NCBI GenBank assembly: GCA_001600415.1 | Contig: BCJX01000002.1 | Location: 3,303,165 to 3,367,164 of the forward strand | Reading direction: 5' to 3' | DNA length: 64,000 bases | DNA from: Pascua guehoae | Taxonomy: Eukaryota > Basidiomycota > Tremellomycetes > Trichosporonales > Trichosporonaceae | Part shown: one piece after another, positions 1 to 12,686 of the stretch | How the letters are laid out: every line of letters begins with the position of its first letter | Position numbering within the stretch: the first letter of the stretch is position 1 | Made by a program: the position numbers and the translations under genes | The notes under the pieces: generated by a model | What the model was told of the DNA's origin: nothing | Seen by the model: only the letters and a program-made list of their open reading frames with translations | Databases searched by the model: none

Positions 1-414
1 TCGTTGGCATTTGCAAGCTCGAGGGTGTTCGTGTGCGTCAGAAGGTTCCGCAGCGCGATCGGCGTCGGGTCGAAGCAGCATCACACGTGCCTCGACGCCA
101 TGTCGCCGTCTGGGCCTCAGAAGCTCAGAAGGTATATCATGACCGCTAGCTGGCCGCTGGGAGCTTTGACAAACACAACTCGTGAGCACATGGGACTTCC
201 CCAGCGCATATACTCGATGCCCCGCCGGCCTGAATGAACTCACGGGTGCTCTCGCCAATGGTACCCTTGTCGGGCTCGCAGTACACCGTGTTCCCCATAC
301 CATTGACATGGGGCAGCGAATCGTCGCTGGCTGCGGCGACTGCAAACGTCGTTGCAGGGATCGCGCCTGTGGGGGCGAGCTCCTTGAGGATTGTGTCGAG
401 TTCGGCCCTCGCGT
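1..414 (-). pseudogene. class C beta-lactamase-like (serine esterase) gene remnant, 5' part, truncated by window edge
   Basis: Reading the minus strand, an exon-like stretch from 414 to 244 follows a good acceptor (CTCTCTGTAG) and ends at a GTGAGT donor. It encodes a segment containing LDTILKELAPTGAIPATT and later NTVYCEPDKGTIGE, which resembles the N-terminal part of fungal beta-lactamase-family serine hydrolases (EstB/LovD type). At 74-1 the frame FDPTPIALRNLLTHT matches the family's PITLRHLLTHTSGL segment. Between the two pieces the expected catalytic SxxK segment cannot be read in any frame, and a TGA lies in frame just before the second piece, so the gene appears broken. No start codon with a convincing first exon was seen upstream. 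It could instead be an intact gene with introns I failed to place; the rest lies outside the window. Confidence 0.42.
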
Positions 415-3400
415 CTACAGAGAGAGTAGGTTGGGTGGATATCCTGGCTTTGTTTGTAGCGGTGGCACTCCACGTCGTGATGGTAAGATGGATGGAAAAT
501 GCCGCGAGTGAGAAAATTTAGCGACGCTTTAGTACTTGTCCAAAAATAGGAGTGCGGGTACGTATGTACGATAGGACGGCCCACACGATTGTGCAGTTGC
601 GTCTGTTGTGCAAGATCCTGACAGCAATGGAAGAGATGTTGGAAGAGAGAGAGGAAGCGAGAGCTAAAGGAAGTCGAACAGGTCGCAAAATCGTAGAGGT
701 TGCAGCCAGGTGGGAAGTGACGTCATTACCTTTTGCGTCATGTCATCGCCGTGCTTGCTTGCGTTCTACAACAGCCATTTGCCTCTCGAGCATACAGACA
801 GACACAAGCGGTCCCGGGGTGAACTGTAGTTTCTCAGAAGTGGAAGACACTGGGGAATGTATGGTGTATGGCGGCATCGCGGCTTCGCGACAAGGTCGGT
901 TGACAAGCGGCAGAGTCGTTGGTCAAGAAGTGTGTCATCTGGGTTCTGGGGGAACAGCTCTAGGTTGGAACTGGTACATCGCTCTATCATGCTGGCGCAC
1001 TCTCCCTCGTGCTCGGACATGCCTTTTAGAGTACGTCGGTGAAATTGCATCGTGGCTCCCCGTCGACGGCTCCATCCTGCAGTTTGCTGCACGTCTCGTG
1101 GATCCATCCTACGGATATACCAGGGGTGGAACGGTACGATCTGTTCTGCAAGCATACATACAGGCGTGCAGGCCAGTCCACGATCAAACGTTCAACTAGG
1201 CCCCTTCATGAGAAAGTAGACAGCGATCAGTGACGGAACAAGGTCGCGGCAGCTGAAACGGGGTCTGCCACCCGAACGCGCGAGTTTCATACCCCCCCGC
1301 GGGAACAAGGCAGGCGAACAATCGTCTTGCCGTGTCGTCTGGGGCCCACGGATGAAACATTTCGGCACGCGGGACAGAGTTCTAGCCACCCTCCCTCAAG
1401 TGTCCCGCAATGACCGACCGATGTGACCGGCAAGTATCCATTGTGAGCTATTTGTACGTACATATATACGTTGTGGGCAGCCATACGACGCTATCTATTT
1501 GGAGAGTAAGGTGATCAGAGGCCCTTGATAAAAATGACATCCATGGCCATGGCCGCTGCGGCGATAGACTTTATACCCAGGGGCGGGATGTCTATTTGTT
1601 TCCCACCGATCTCCATCCATCCCATACCCTTTGTTCTGCTCCGTAAACTCAGTGTCGCCGTGGACGGCGCGACACGCGGCACAAGTTCTGAATTCCCGGC
1701 CAGTATCCTGACTCTTCGTGTCGTGGTATTCTGGCATTTTCTGGTATCCTGGCATGGACGGCATGGGCTCGACGGACTCTATCCGCCGCCGTTGTGCAGA
1801 TCCGCACTGCACCCGTTTTTCGGCTTCACTTTGTGGCTCTAAAGAAACAGCGCGTCGGAATGCCAAGTCGCCATGCTTGACAAGCTTTGGCACATATGTC
1901 GCTCATGCTAGTGCCTCGACGCAATCTCCCTCCGCGGTGCAAGCTCTATCCCTTCATGTCCGTGTTTCCGCCGGATGTGCCTTCTAGCATGACCTAACGA
2001 CGCGTCCGTCCCCGCATGAACGCGAACAAGAGCGCAGCCCTTGTGTCTAGAAAAGATTGGAATTGTTCCTTGTCCCACTCACTTTCACCTCACGTTCACC
2101 TCACTTTCCCACCATACTGATCGACCTCGCTCATCCCCGAAGCACCCCCGTTCTTAGCTCGGTGTGGCGTCGGCGTCAGCCCGATTGCCCCTGCTCATAT
2201 CCGCACATGCGACAATCGAAAGCTCGGCTCCACCACTGTCTGGATTGAATGTGACCGCACAGTCCGCAAAGTGACTACTACAATTGGTACAGCAGGGTAT
2301 CATGCAGGGATGGCCGGACGCGCGCCCAAGACAACAAGCCAAGAGGCAGAAATAGATAGGGAGTGATCGCCTGTCATTGTCACAGCCATGCGACCAAACT
2401 GAAACTGGGCTTGTGCATTATTGCATGTATTATGCAACACCGAACACCGCTATGGGGCCGGGGCCGTCACTGCCGCCGCTGGGCGCGACACTACTCGGTA
2501 CAGGTGGGCACTGTGCCATTGCGGGTCCGCGCCAAACTCAAACGCCTGGCTCTCGTCGCGCTCGCTGGTCGTTATCGCGTGTGCGCCACGGTGGCGCCGG
2601 GTTTGAGGTATGAGGCGGGACGTGGCTTTGGATCGCCCCTGCCATGACACTCCGTTACCGGTTTGGTGGGGCTGCATGATGGCGTGGCTCTGCGTGGGGC
2701 CAATGGCTGGGGCAGTCTCGGTATCTTGTAGACAGGCTAACGTTTAGCGAGACGGACCTCGGTATCCATCATAGGTGTACGACATGATACTACTGCTGTT
2801 ACCCCACTGTGGTAAGCTTTCCTCACGTACATACAGTTAGTTAGATTGGAACGCGAGAAAAAAAAAAAAAAAGTTACTTTACTGTTCGACTTCTGGGTGG
2901 TTCTCTCTACCCTGCCTTTACGGAATGCCCATTTGACGCCACGTCGATGCAAGTCACCAGTGACTGCCACCGAACGGTTTCAGTGCTGTTCTGATTCAGC
3001 CACGCTTTCGTTGTAATTACAATCGCCCTTTGGACGTGAGAGTCTTAGACTTTCCTTACTGCACGGTTCACTTATCGCAGGACAAAGCCAGAACATGTCA
3101 AATTGCAGTTAGTGGTACTGTCAATCTGGGTAGCGAGTCACCGTGTTTCGCAATAATACTGCGGCTTTGGGGCAAGCGACTAGCTCGGCCGCACCATTGC
3201 AAGACCGGCGGCACTACACTCGACGACGAGGCCAGCTCTGGCCAGCACACTAGCACCGCACTACGGGAGTACGGTGCGGAACCCTATATGTACATCCTAA
3301 GCGGTGATCGCGCGGAATGGCGCTACCATGCTCCGAGTATCGTTTTCCCTGTGCATGACCGGGGACAAGGGCCGTAGCGTCGATGGATCCACGACAAGTC

Positions 3401-3564
3401 CTGGCACACAATTGACCTCGAGCGGTCGTGTCCATGATGACTGTACAGATGAAGGATGCAGTCGGAAAGACTTTTGGGTGTGCTAAGCTGGTGCATTCTG
3501 CTTCTTGCCGTCTTGTTCGGCCGCACCACCCTGCACCATATCTCGCACCACATCCAGCCCTTTG

Positions 3565-3612
3565 CACTCGCACTCGCACTCACTCGCACTCGCACTCGCA
3601 CTCACACTCGCT
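3565..3612. repeat. ACTCGC-type simple repeat
   Basis: Repeated CACTCG/ACTCGC units with small interruptions, tailing into related degenerate ACTTGC and ACTCGT units up to about 3640. Confidence 0.8.
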
Positions 3613-6028
3613 CTTGCATTTACACTTGCATTCGTACTCGTATCCTACATTTGAGGTCTTTCCCAGCCAACAGGGCCATGCCATGCAGCAGAAACGGGGG
3701 TCTGCGGCTGCGGTGCGCCACGGCAGTCGCAGAGGGTCATTAGAGGAATGCACAGAGACAAAGCAAAGGGTTGGAGAAACGCGGATGCACAGGTTCGAGA
3801 TGATGCAGGAGGCGTTCTTGTATAGAGTTTCCCGATGGAGCACACCCACCGTTTGGATGGCCAAGTTTCAAAAGTGTTAAAATTAAATCTTGCGCGTCGC
3901 ACTCTGGACGAGGCAACAAGCAACCAGTGTCCGGCGGGGACAACTGTACAACCAAAAATCCTACCCAAACGACAGACATACCCTGAGGGCAAGTTCTGAC
4001 GAGCTGAAATTTCTTACCTGGATTTTTTGGATCTCAGAGCGGTCAGCGCGTCAGGGATGGTGGCCCATAAGATCAAGGTGAGAGGCCGCAGGGCAGCCCG
4101 CCTGGGTGCCAGGTGCAAGCCAGGGAACGACAGTTGCGGGGTAGGCACGCCAGTGTGAGGCACAGATTTCAACCCTTATTTTAGAGCTTGATGGATTTAA
4201 AGCCCGTTGGTGAAATTTCACGCGTTCAGGCAATCCTTCAAGTGGCCAAGTGGTGCTGTACGCGTCTGGGTCCGCTCTTTCAGGTCTTGCCTTGACTCGG
4301 ATAAACCCATAAAAATCAGAGAGAGAAAGGAATAGAAAAGGATATCATCCCTGGCAGGCCTGGTTTGTTGCACCTCCCCGTCCATGTCCACGCTGCCTGC
4401 CCACATGGGCCAGGAGGGATCAGGAGGGACCCCAAGCCGGCGGCCGACCAAGATTCCAGCCGCCAGCCGCTATAGGTGCGGCCTGGCCGGTCCGACCAAC
4501 GTAGAGCCGTTTTTCCAACAACTGTGAATGCCCTGCCTACATGCCATTGATTCTATCCATCTCCTCGAAAGCTCCTGACGCATCCGCCCCTTCATCCATC
4601 CCTCCTTCCTGAACCTACCTCTTTCTCTGACCTGATCGACCTGAGCTTGCTGAACCTTGTCTTCCGGAACGCTGGATTGCGCGCATGCTCGTTGCCGCGT
4701 CTTGCCGCATTGGTCGCAGCTAGTACGCAATGCGCCGCATGTTGGAATGCGCCAGGAATCCGGGGGTGCACGCCGGTCACCACGGCCTTCGTCGGCAGCG
4801 CAGCGCCTATCTTTGGGCCGGCCGCACCGTAGTGCGGTACCTGTACCCTTGTGATGACAAGACCTGCCCAAGAAAGGGTGGCGTGCAGCACGCGGAGCCA
4901 TGATGCGGTGCAGATGGTGCACGGGCGGTACGCCCACATGCAGCGTGCAGACGTGCCGGTCCGAAAGTGGCACGACAGGTTCCGGGGGCACGGAAGTAGC
5001 ACGCTACCGGTCCGAACTGCATTTACCAACCCAACCTCACCCTTTACCACCCTTTGTCATTCACGGCCGTAGGCGTCTCGAACACTCATTCCATTCCCTC
5101 TGTGACCGCCCCGAGACTCGGCAGAGTGCGAGATGACAGGGCTGCAGAATTGTCCTCATGTCTCATGGCCTACCTCCCTGGTGCGAAAATGACGAATGGT
5201 GCGAGATGGATGGGTGCGAACCAGGTGCGAAGGGGGGGCGGTGCGGGTGGGCCAAATCGACAAATCGACCGCCGAGTCCGAGAGTCGGGCTCGGAGAAAC
5301 TCACGAGGCTGATCGTGGCTGAGTCCAATTATGACTACCCCATGCGCGGATCGATGGTAAACGACCGACGGAGATGTGTCCAAGTCGAGTTCGGGGCTGA
5401 CGGGCTAACCCGAGAATTCTCCAGTGAGGAGAGCGTCGGGGCACGCTCACTGGCCGAGCAAGAGGCAAATCGCATCGGGGTTGTGTGCTGAGAGAAAACT
5501 GAGCCCCACGCCGCCGCCTCGCATCAGTGGCGTCGACGGACGCCACGCGTATTACGCGCGCGTTTACGCTGGGCCGCCGGCCAGCTGGAATTCTTATCGA
5601 GTTGGCCGCTCGGCGGAGTGTGCTCCGCCATTGGGTGTTGCGGCCGTCGTCGGGGTGGCCGTGGCGCGTGGCTTTGCCGCACCCATCGTGCACATCGCTT
5701 GCATCGCTTGCATCGCTACTATTTGTGTCGCATCGGTCACCCGATCACAGCCATAATCGATTTTGACATCATCATCCCCCAGCCAGTATCCGCAGCCACG
5801 CGATGTTGTACGCCCACGATGCCCCATACCTCGCACCGTGGCGCCTACTAGCCCACTGGGCCACTGTTCCACCCACCCTTCAGCCAACGCCCTCTGACCA
5901 AGGCTGGCCTTCATTCATTGGGTGCCAGGACCCAGCCGGGTCGACGAATGCTTCGGTGATTGCATCCCCAAGCCTCCCAGCAGCCTCATCACTTTGGCCC
6001 TCTGCGCCCATGTCGCACCGCTCCATCG

Positions 6029-6061
6029 CACTCTGGCATACCATACCATACCATACCATAG
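6029..6061. repeat. (ATACC)n simple repeat
   Basis: Five-base units ATACC repeated about six times in tandem. Confidence 0.75.
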
Positions 6062-7889
6062 AACCGCGCGGCTGATGGCGGCTGCCTCTGCGCCCCCATT
6101 CGTAGCTTTACCTGCAGGTGATGATGAATGAATGTGAACCACCGCGCATTTGATCCTCTCCAAAGTGAACCAGCACGAGAAACTTGCTTCGTCCCGCAGG
6201 TAACAGAATATCCGCCGCCGCCCTCTGTGCGCACCACAGTAGAAATTTAGCATCCGACGCCGATATGCGCAACTTTGGGGTCGCCCACGGCCACCTTTAG
6301 GGCAAGCAAAAGCTGCCCAGGAAAGTCTTGTGCACCTGTGGTATGGGTACGCACTCTCAGCCTCTGCAACTTTGTGGCCGCGGGCGACAGACACTAGCGC
6401 CCTCTTCCCACGCATCCGCACATCCGCAAAGCATCCTGGGACCTTGTTTGCGCAAACGCGTCGTACATGCGCACATTCCTCGCCGTGCATGTCTTTTGAG
6501 AGAGCTGTTCTCCTTCTCAGCTTGGCGGTGGCGCAGTCACGTTTGCGTGGAGCCAGCGAGGGGAGGCATGGTCCAACAGATGTTCCAACTTGCATGCCGG
6601 CGCCACTTGAACGTTGTTTCCACACCCTGTCCATACTGATCTCGCCCACGTTTCTGGATTTCCATCATTTTAGCTCATGCTCATGCCACCGTGCCACTGA
6701 GAAGCGTGGCGGTCGCAATTCCATGCCCAGCCACGACGAGATGCATCACAGGCCATGTCTGGCCCCCCCTTTGCAGCCCACCGAATTCCGCCCAACCCGC
6801 CCAATTCGCCCGTCGCCGGCACTCGCTCGCTTGGCGTCGGGTGCAGCAGCGTCGGAGCGAGCGACATCGGAGCGGTCGTCCTGGGTGCGAGATTGACGAG
6901 ACCGGCTGGGCCCGGGATGTGGGGTTGCCCACGCAGATGATGGCGATTCCGATGCCTTTTTGTCCAGTCAAGAGTCTACTGTACCCGCAACGGTTCGATG
7001 GTATGCTAGTGGGGACCCGAGCGGCCACAATGGCGCTTGTCGTCACACCAACTCACTGCAGCCCTTTAGCTTCTGCACAAGACATGGTCGGGCACACTAC
7101 GGCTTTGGCTGAACCGGGGCCCAACGCCAACGCAGAGACTTGTGGGCGGCATCGGAATCCGGATTTCACTGTCGCCGCTGCTCGCTGCCGCATCACGTTT
7201 GGGCCCCGCCCCGCTACGTCTGTGGACAGATTTCAGAGGGTTCTATAATGGGCGGGAACGAGGATGAAGCACACCTAAAAGGCGTTAGCTAGTACTGTAG
7301 TATCAAACGGGCGGCATCTTTGAGATTCTGCCCCCGAGTCAAACCATATTTAGGAGTATGAGCAAGGGGGTGGCTGCGTGCGCCACGCACCACGCGACGG
7401 TGCGTCGACCACGCGGTGGTGGGGAATGGATGACTTGCTCCATGCAGCTCGTACAGGAAACTCGGGTGAAGGCTGGGGGATGGATGCTCCTGACGCTGCT
7501 GCCGATGGCTGGGCGCCGGCGATAGTGCGACGCGTCGGCGGCTTGGCCGCGCAATGTATGTGGGGTAGCGTCTAGCTACCTCTAGTTGGCACTGTGTGAC
7601 GGCGTTTGCATGGCAAGGATACGATGGTAGTACGCACTGAACTGTCAAGCGCGGCATTCTATCAAGCACCAATGGCGGCGAATGGAAGAGATGTGGGGGG
7701 GGCTGCGTCATGTCCTGACCTGACCTTTTCCAGAAGTGGAATCCGCCCAGAGGTCTAGAATCGCCTCCGAAACGGGGCCCACACCATGGCATCGGCCTCG
7801 TCAACCTTGTTAGCGCAGTGAGGTCGGTGAGGTCCGGGGGTGCCGAGGACACGGGCGTACGACGACACTAGTACCGGATCTACAAAGGA

Positions 7890-7907
7890 TCTACAGTATA
7901 CTGTAGA
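7890..7907. repeat. 18-bp perfect palindrome
   Basis: TCTACAGTATACTGTAGA reads the same on both strands. An 11-base match to its left part (CTACAGTATAC) recurs at 8800-8810. It lies in non-coding DNA, so a protein-binding site is possible but unproven. Confidence 0.7.
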
Positions 7908-10706
7908 AACGCATGTGCGCATGCAAGGGGTTGCCAGGACAAGATGCGAAATACAGGATACCCAGTGCACGGATTTTGCGTGATGTGCATTGTGATGTAC
8001 GAGATAGGGGCCGTCCAGGGGTGATGGTCGCAGCTGTAACTGCATGGATAGGAACAGTGGACCAGGACGGGTTGGGCACTCGATGGTACATACGTGGACG
8101 CACAAGAGTAGTCCTCATTGAGCAAAAGAGAGCGTCTGATTTTGGTTCCAGCAAACGAGGCACGGTTCCCTGTTTCCTGGTTTACGGCACGACGTCATGA
8201 CTGGGGCAACCCCAGGTGCCCAGGTGTCGCGATTCTGGACCCACAACCCGGCGACCCGGCGTACCTTCTGCGCGTCGCCACATTGTCAGGCGGGCGCGCG
8301 GGGAGGACCAACGTTTAGCAGAGCCCTGTCGGTGCCTGGAGCTTGTCCCAGCTTTTTTTTTTTTCTCCACAGTTGCCCGTCTGTGCGTTTCGTCTTGTCC
8401 ATCCATTCAACCTCCCCTCCCTGGGTCGATCGTCACAGGCTGCGCTGCCGGGTATCTCTTTTCATTATAGGGAGCCCAACCCAGAACCCAGAGCATCCCT
8501 TGTGCCTCAACCTTCCTGCCCAGTTCCAGTTCCATGCAAAGGGTCATTTCAATGTGTCGCAAACGGGCACGTCTGCCGGCAGCGTTTCCATCAGTGGCTT
8601 TTTTTTTTCCATTGTGGCAGGCCGGGGTCGGGGCTCGGTGTCTATCAGATGAGCGAGCCGTCCGAACAGTGACACGCATGGGTCACTATCTGTAACAGGT
8701 GTGACTGAACCTCACGCTGCGCCGGGTACTATGTAGGCATGCTGTGACTAGACTTGAGAGTTTCGCTTGGCAGTAACAGGCAGTGCCCACGCAGCAGCAC
8801 TACAGTATACCGAATCTGCATGCATCTGCGACTCGGACTTTGTAGCCTGGCCCAGTCTCGTGGCGACGAGATCCCCGCGCGGGATCTCATCTGGGTCTGA
8901 CACAATGACACGGGGCGGGTGAAACGAGGGCGCCGCCTGCTGTCATCTGGCACACCTTACCGTACAACCTCGAGTCTCACCGTTTTTTTTGATGAGAGAT
9001 AACGTTGACAATGCGACTCGGCCTGTGCCTTTGCATTGTGTGTGCCGCTCAGTCTCCGCATGCCACAAGGTTCCCCCACCTTTGCACCGACCCTCGCGCG
9101 TCGCAGGCTCAAGGTCAAGGTTCGAAATCGTGTTCCGATACCTGGTCGTCGGGGCCATGAATCCATCCCTCCAGGATCGCAGTGTGCAGATATTGGCAAC
9201 CGACCAACGGCACCAACTGACTTTTTGGTCCAAAGACCCCGGCCTCGAGGTATCGTTATCGCCATGGTTGGTGCAGGGTGGGAAATGGTGTCCTGTATCG
9301 GCGAAGCGGCATATCTGGCCGTGGCTCCGACTGTGCTGTTCCAGACCCCACCTGATAGTTGCAAACTGTCGGGTATACCTGTTTTCGCTTCATGGTTGCT
9401 CGTTGACCGAGGTGGCGGCGAAACCACATTGTGGTCCTGCCTTAACACTTGATCGCTTTCGGTTTAGCATTATGGAGAGGACAACCTTGCAATTATGGCG
9501 TCTGGATGGCGACAGTTTGACACACCACTGCCGTTGCTGCAGAGGCCGGCCAGAGCAGACACGCCGCCGTCGGGCCGCTCGATTACAAGGCACCACACAC
9601 TATGCAATGTGCACCCCAGAATGCTCTATATGTCGCGCAGAAACTGCCTGCCCTCGACAGTAGTGCGGTATGTATAGTTTGATTGCGGATGTGTGCTGTG
9701 GTCCTGGATGGCCTCGACAATGCCGCAACGTCCAAAGACTTGCGACGTCCGATGTTTCATCAGCGTTCTCCTAAGCCCTCTTGCCTGTTTTGGTGCGGGG
9801 CGCTCCGCAAAACTCGCAGAGTGGTGCGGTAACACAAACTAGACTTTGGCTTGACGTGAAGTTGCACGACGCCGTGCGGGGTGGTGGATCTGGTCAGAGC
9901 CCTCCTCGCCTCCCAGCTGGCGCCCAGCTGATGGTGGTCCAGGACGCGTTGTGCGCTGAAAACTAGAGCCTACAACGCGTCCGCTCTACGCTGGAAAATT
10001 CCAAACTCTAAAATCGAGCCAGTTTTCACCTCTAGGCACTGAAAATTCAACGCGCGCCATGGGTTGGACACTGGTACGAGTTTTCACTCTGGCACGTCGA
10101 GTTTGGGTCCACCCAGGTAAGAAAATTAAGGGTCTGTGAAAACTCCACCCAGCAGCAAAAAATTCCAACCAAAGCTCAAAACGAGCCCAAGCCCCGCACC
10201 CCCGATCGTCGCGTCGCGCCACCAAAAGCGCACCACGGCCACCACCGGCCACCACGGCCATGGCCCCCGCGCGGGGTACGCGCTACGGGCGATTTACGGC
10301 AGCGTGCCTCCACAAAACGTCGAGCTAGTTCCTGGGGCACCAGATGTCCTTTGGAGGACGAGGCTACTGGCGCTGCTATTCGTCTTAGTGTGGTCGGTGA
10401 TGGGATACCGAGGTGTGGCAAGTGCTGATTTGAGGAATGGGCCGTTTGGGACCTCGAGACAGGAGAGTGGCCGATCGGGCCCATCCCGAGCACGTGAGCC
10501 ACGTTTGGTGTTGCTAGTCACTAGTCATGCTGGTCACTCAGGCGGGCGACGGCGACCGCCGCACGGTCTGCGGGTTGGTAACACGCGCAACCAGCGCGAC
10601 CCAGAGTGACTCGCGACATGCATACCTGGCCCCACATCACACCACATGATCCAGTCCAGTCGTGACCGTGACTGATGGAGTTGGTCTCGGCGACGACGTG
10701 TCGAGA

Positions 10707-10799
10707 TGAGCGTGAGCGTGAGCGTGAGCGTGAGCGTGAGCGTGAGCGTGAGCGTGAGCGTGAGCGTGAGCGTGAGCGTGAGGCGTGAGCGTGAGCGTG
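10707..10799. repeat. (GTGAGC)n hexanucleotide microsatellite
   Basis: About fourteen near-perfect GTGAGC units in tandem, with one extra G breaking the register near 10781. All frames stay open through it, which creates artificial Val-Ser and Arg-Ser ORFs. Each unit also looks like a 5' splice site. Confidence 0.9.
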
Positions 10800-12621
10800 C
10801 AGTGTGCTACTTTTGTTCAAAACTGGTCGCCAGCTTTCACATGGAAGCGTACCAATCGCAGGCACGGGGCTCATTTTGTGCTCTGGAAGGTGCTCGACAT
10901 TCCGCCGGGACATGAAGTCTATACCGAGCAGGCGACGAGGTGCTCATGGCGCGTGCATGCACACTTTTAGTTGTCGGCATGGAGCAGGCGGCATGGCGGC
11001 ATGGACGGCAGGGTGCGCATTCGCCGGCCGACTGGGCCAGGCATGCCGTACGGCGGGCCATGGTGAAGCGCGTTTCGTTTCGTGTCTTTTTTTCCTGGTT
11101 GCATGGATGGAGATGAGACATTTGGCCACTTCCCGACCAGGCTAGAACCCCTCCCTGCGTCGCTGAGGGACACTCCCAACCCCCGGGCGGGCTCTCACCC
11201 TCGCTTCTTGCCTGGAATCAAAAGGCACCTTGACGTTGCGGTCACGTATGGCCCGTACGCGGCCATCTACTACTGCCCATGCTCTGCACTGCTCTGCCCT
11301 GCTCTGTACTGCTGTGCGCACTCGCCGGGTGACACCCCTGCCAGCAGCACCCTGGCACTGTCGATCCTGTTTCCGGGACCGATAATCTGGGGCCATCCCT
11401 GTCGCACCGAAACATGGGCCAGTGACCACCCTTCATCCAAGCATGTCCATTGAGCCCACCCAGCTGTGCCTGGGGTTTGTAAAAAGGAGCCGCGGTGCAA
11501 AGTGTGATAGACAGACGTTTCGTTTTCGTTTTGTTCATGGCGACGAGAATTCACCTCGGGCCGCTGCCATCCGATGTACGTACAGAAGTAGGCTCGGCCC
11601 GTTTGTGTCCCCCCTGGAGTTGGGAGCGAGGGCGAGGGCGTGTTTCGATTGGTGTTTCTGCGTTTGACCATGCTGCGAGCGAGGCCTCAAGACACAAGAC
11701 GTTGACCATGTACGCCGTTGCCGACCAGTCGGCACGGGGATGTGGAGAATTCATCTGTCCCAATGCACAGAACGCGTCGGCTCGGCAGGAACAGAGGTAC
11801 CGCTTTTTTGTCCACCGTGTCGGGGACCGCTGTACCGCTACCGCGTGTCGACAAGCTCCAAGGCAAAATGTACCCCAGCCAGCGCTTACGGCGTGCGATC
11901 GCGAGTGTAAAATTCCAGCATGCCGCGACCGCCCCGATGGATGTGCTCGATACAGGACGGTGCGATTTTTTCTTCCAGATGGCTGGCAGGCCCCGCGCGC
12001 GCGGCATTTTTCTCACCCCCCACCCATAACTGAAGCGGCGCGTTTTTTTTTTTTTTTCGTCCGTGTCCGCGCCGAAGAGGAGGCCGAGCGCAATACCCGC
12101 TTGCGCTCGGCGGTGCGTCCATTGGGCACGACGCGGTGACACATGACTCTTGTCGCGGCATGCATCTCACACAGCACGCCGATTGACGCATGACGCATGA
12201 CGCATGACGCACTCCACTAGCACGTGCAGATGTGTGCAGTTGCATGTCGCATGTCGCATGTTGCATGAGTCGCAGGTGACTGACTGGGTTCGGGAAAGGA
12301 ACACGGTACACAAAACGCCAGCATACACGTACACATATTCCGTACCCAAGTTGCTGTTTACACAGAGTGCCTACACGCCATCTCGTCGGCATGCCGCACC
12401 CACAAGTCTTGTGACCTCTGCACCCCGATAAACAACTAACAAAGTAACAAGTAGGATCATCCCACTGTCCGACCCAACATTCACTTGTAGCCTGTTGCCA
12501 CGGCAATTGCAAAGCTAGGCTGCAAAGTGCACTCAAAACGCGCGGCACCGCGAGTAAGTGTCCGTCACGTGTACTGGTGTGCGAGCCAGGCCCCGCTGCC
12601 ACCAATTAACTGTACACATTG

Positions 12622-12674
12622 TCCCACCGATTCCACCGATCCCACCGATCCCACCGATCCCACCGAATCCCACC
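12622..12674. repeat. (CCACCGATC)n minisatellite
   Basis: Nine-base units CCACCGATC/CCACCGATT repeated about five times, ending in degenerate CCACCGAATC and CCACCCC units. Confidence 0.8.
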
Positions 12675-12686
12675 CCACTGGCTTCC

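Larger units (their letters stand above)
415..12686. other. 12.3 kb gene-poor stretch, no recognisable gene
   Basis: Open frames here are short or lack protein-like composition, and none shows a recognisable domain or a plausible exon chain. The stretch has scattered A or T homopolymers (for example near 2860, 8350 and 12040) and simple repeats annotated separately. CT-rich leader-like sequence near 2060-2160 hints at a transcription start, but I could attach no coding sequence to it. The region may hold non-coding RNA, decayed genes or a fast-evolving gene that I cannot recognise. Confidence 0.5.

Noticed and set aside
4470..4991. CDQCGKTRQRAC-like stretch on the minus strand, reminiscent of a zinc cluster
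   Set aside because: Cysteine spacing is wrong and there is no second half of the cluster or coding context.
10707..10799. Telomere or subtelomere repeat
   Set aside because: GTGAGC is not a known fungal telomere unit and the array is short and internal.
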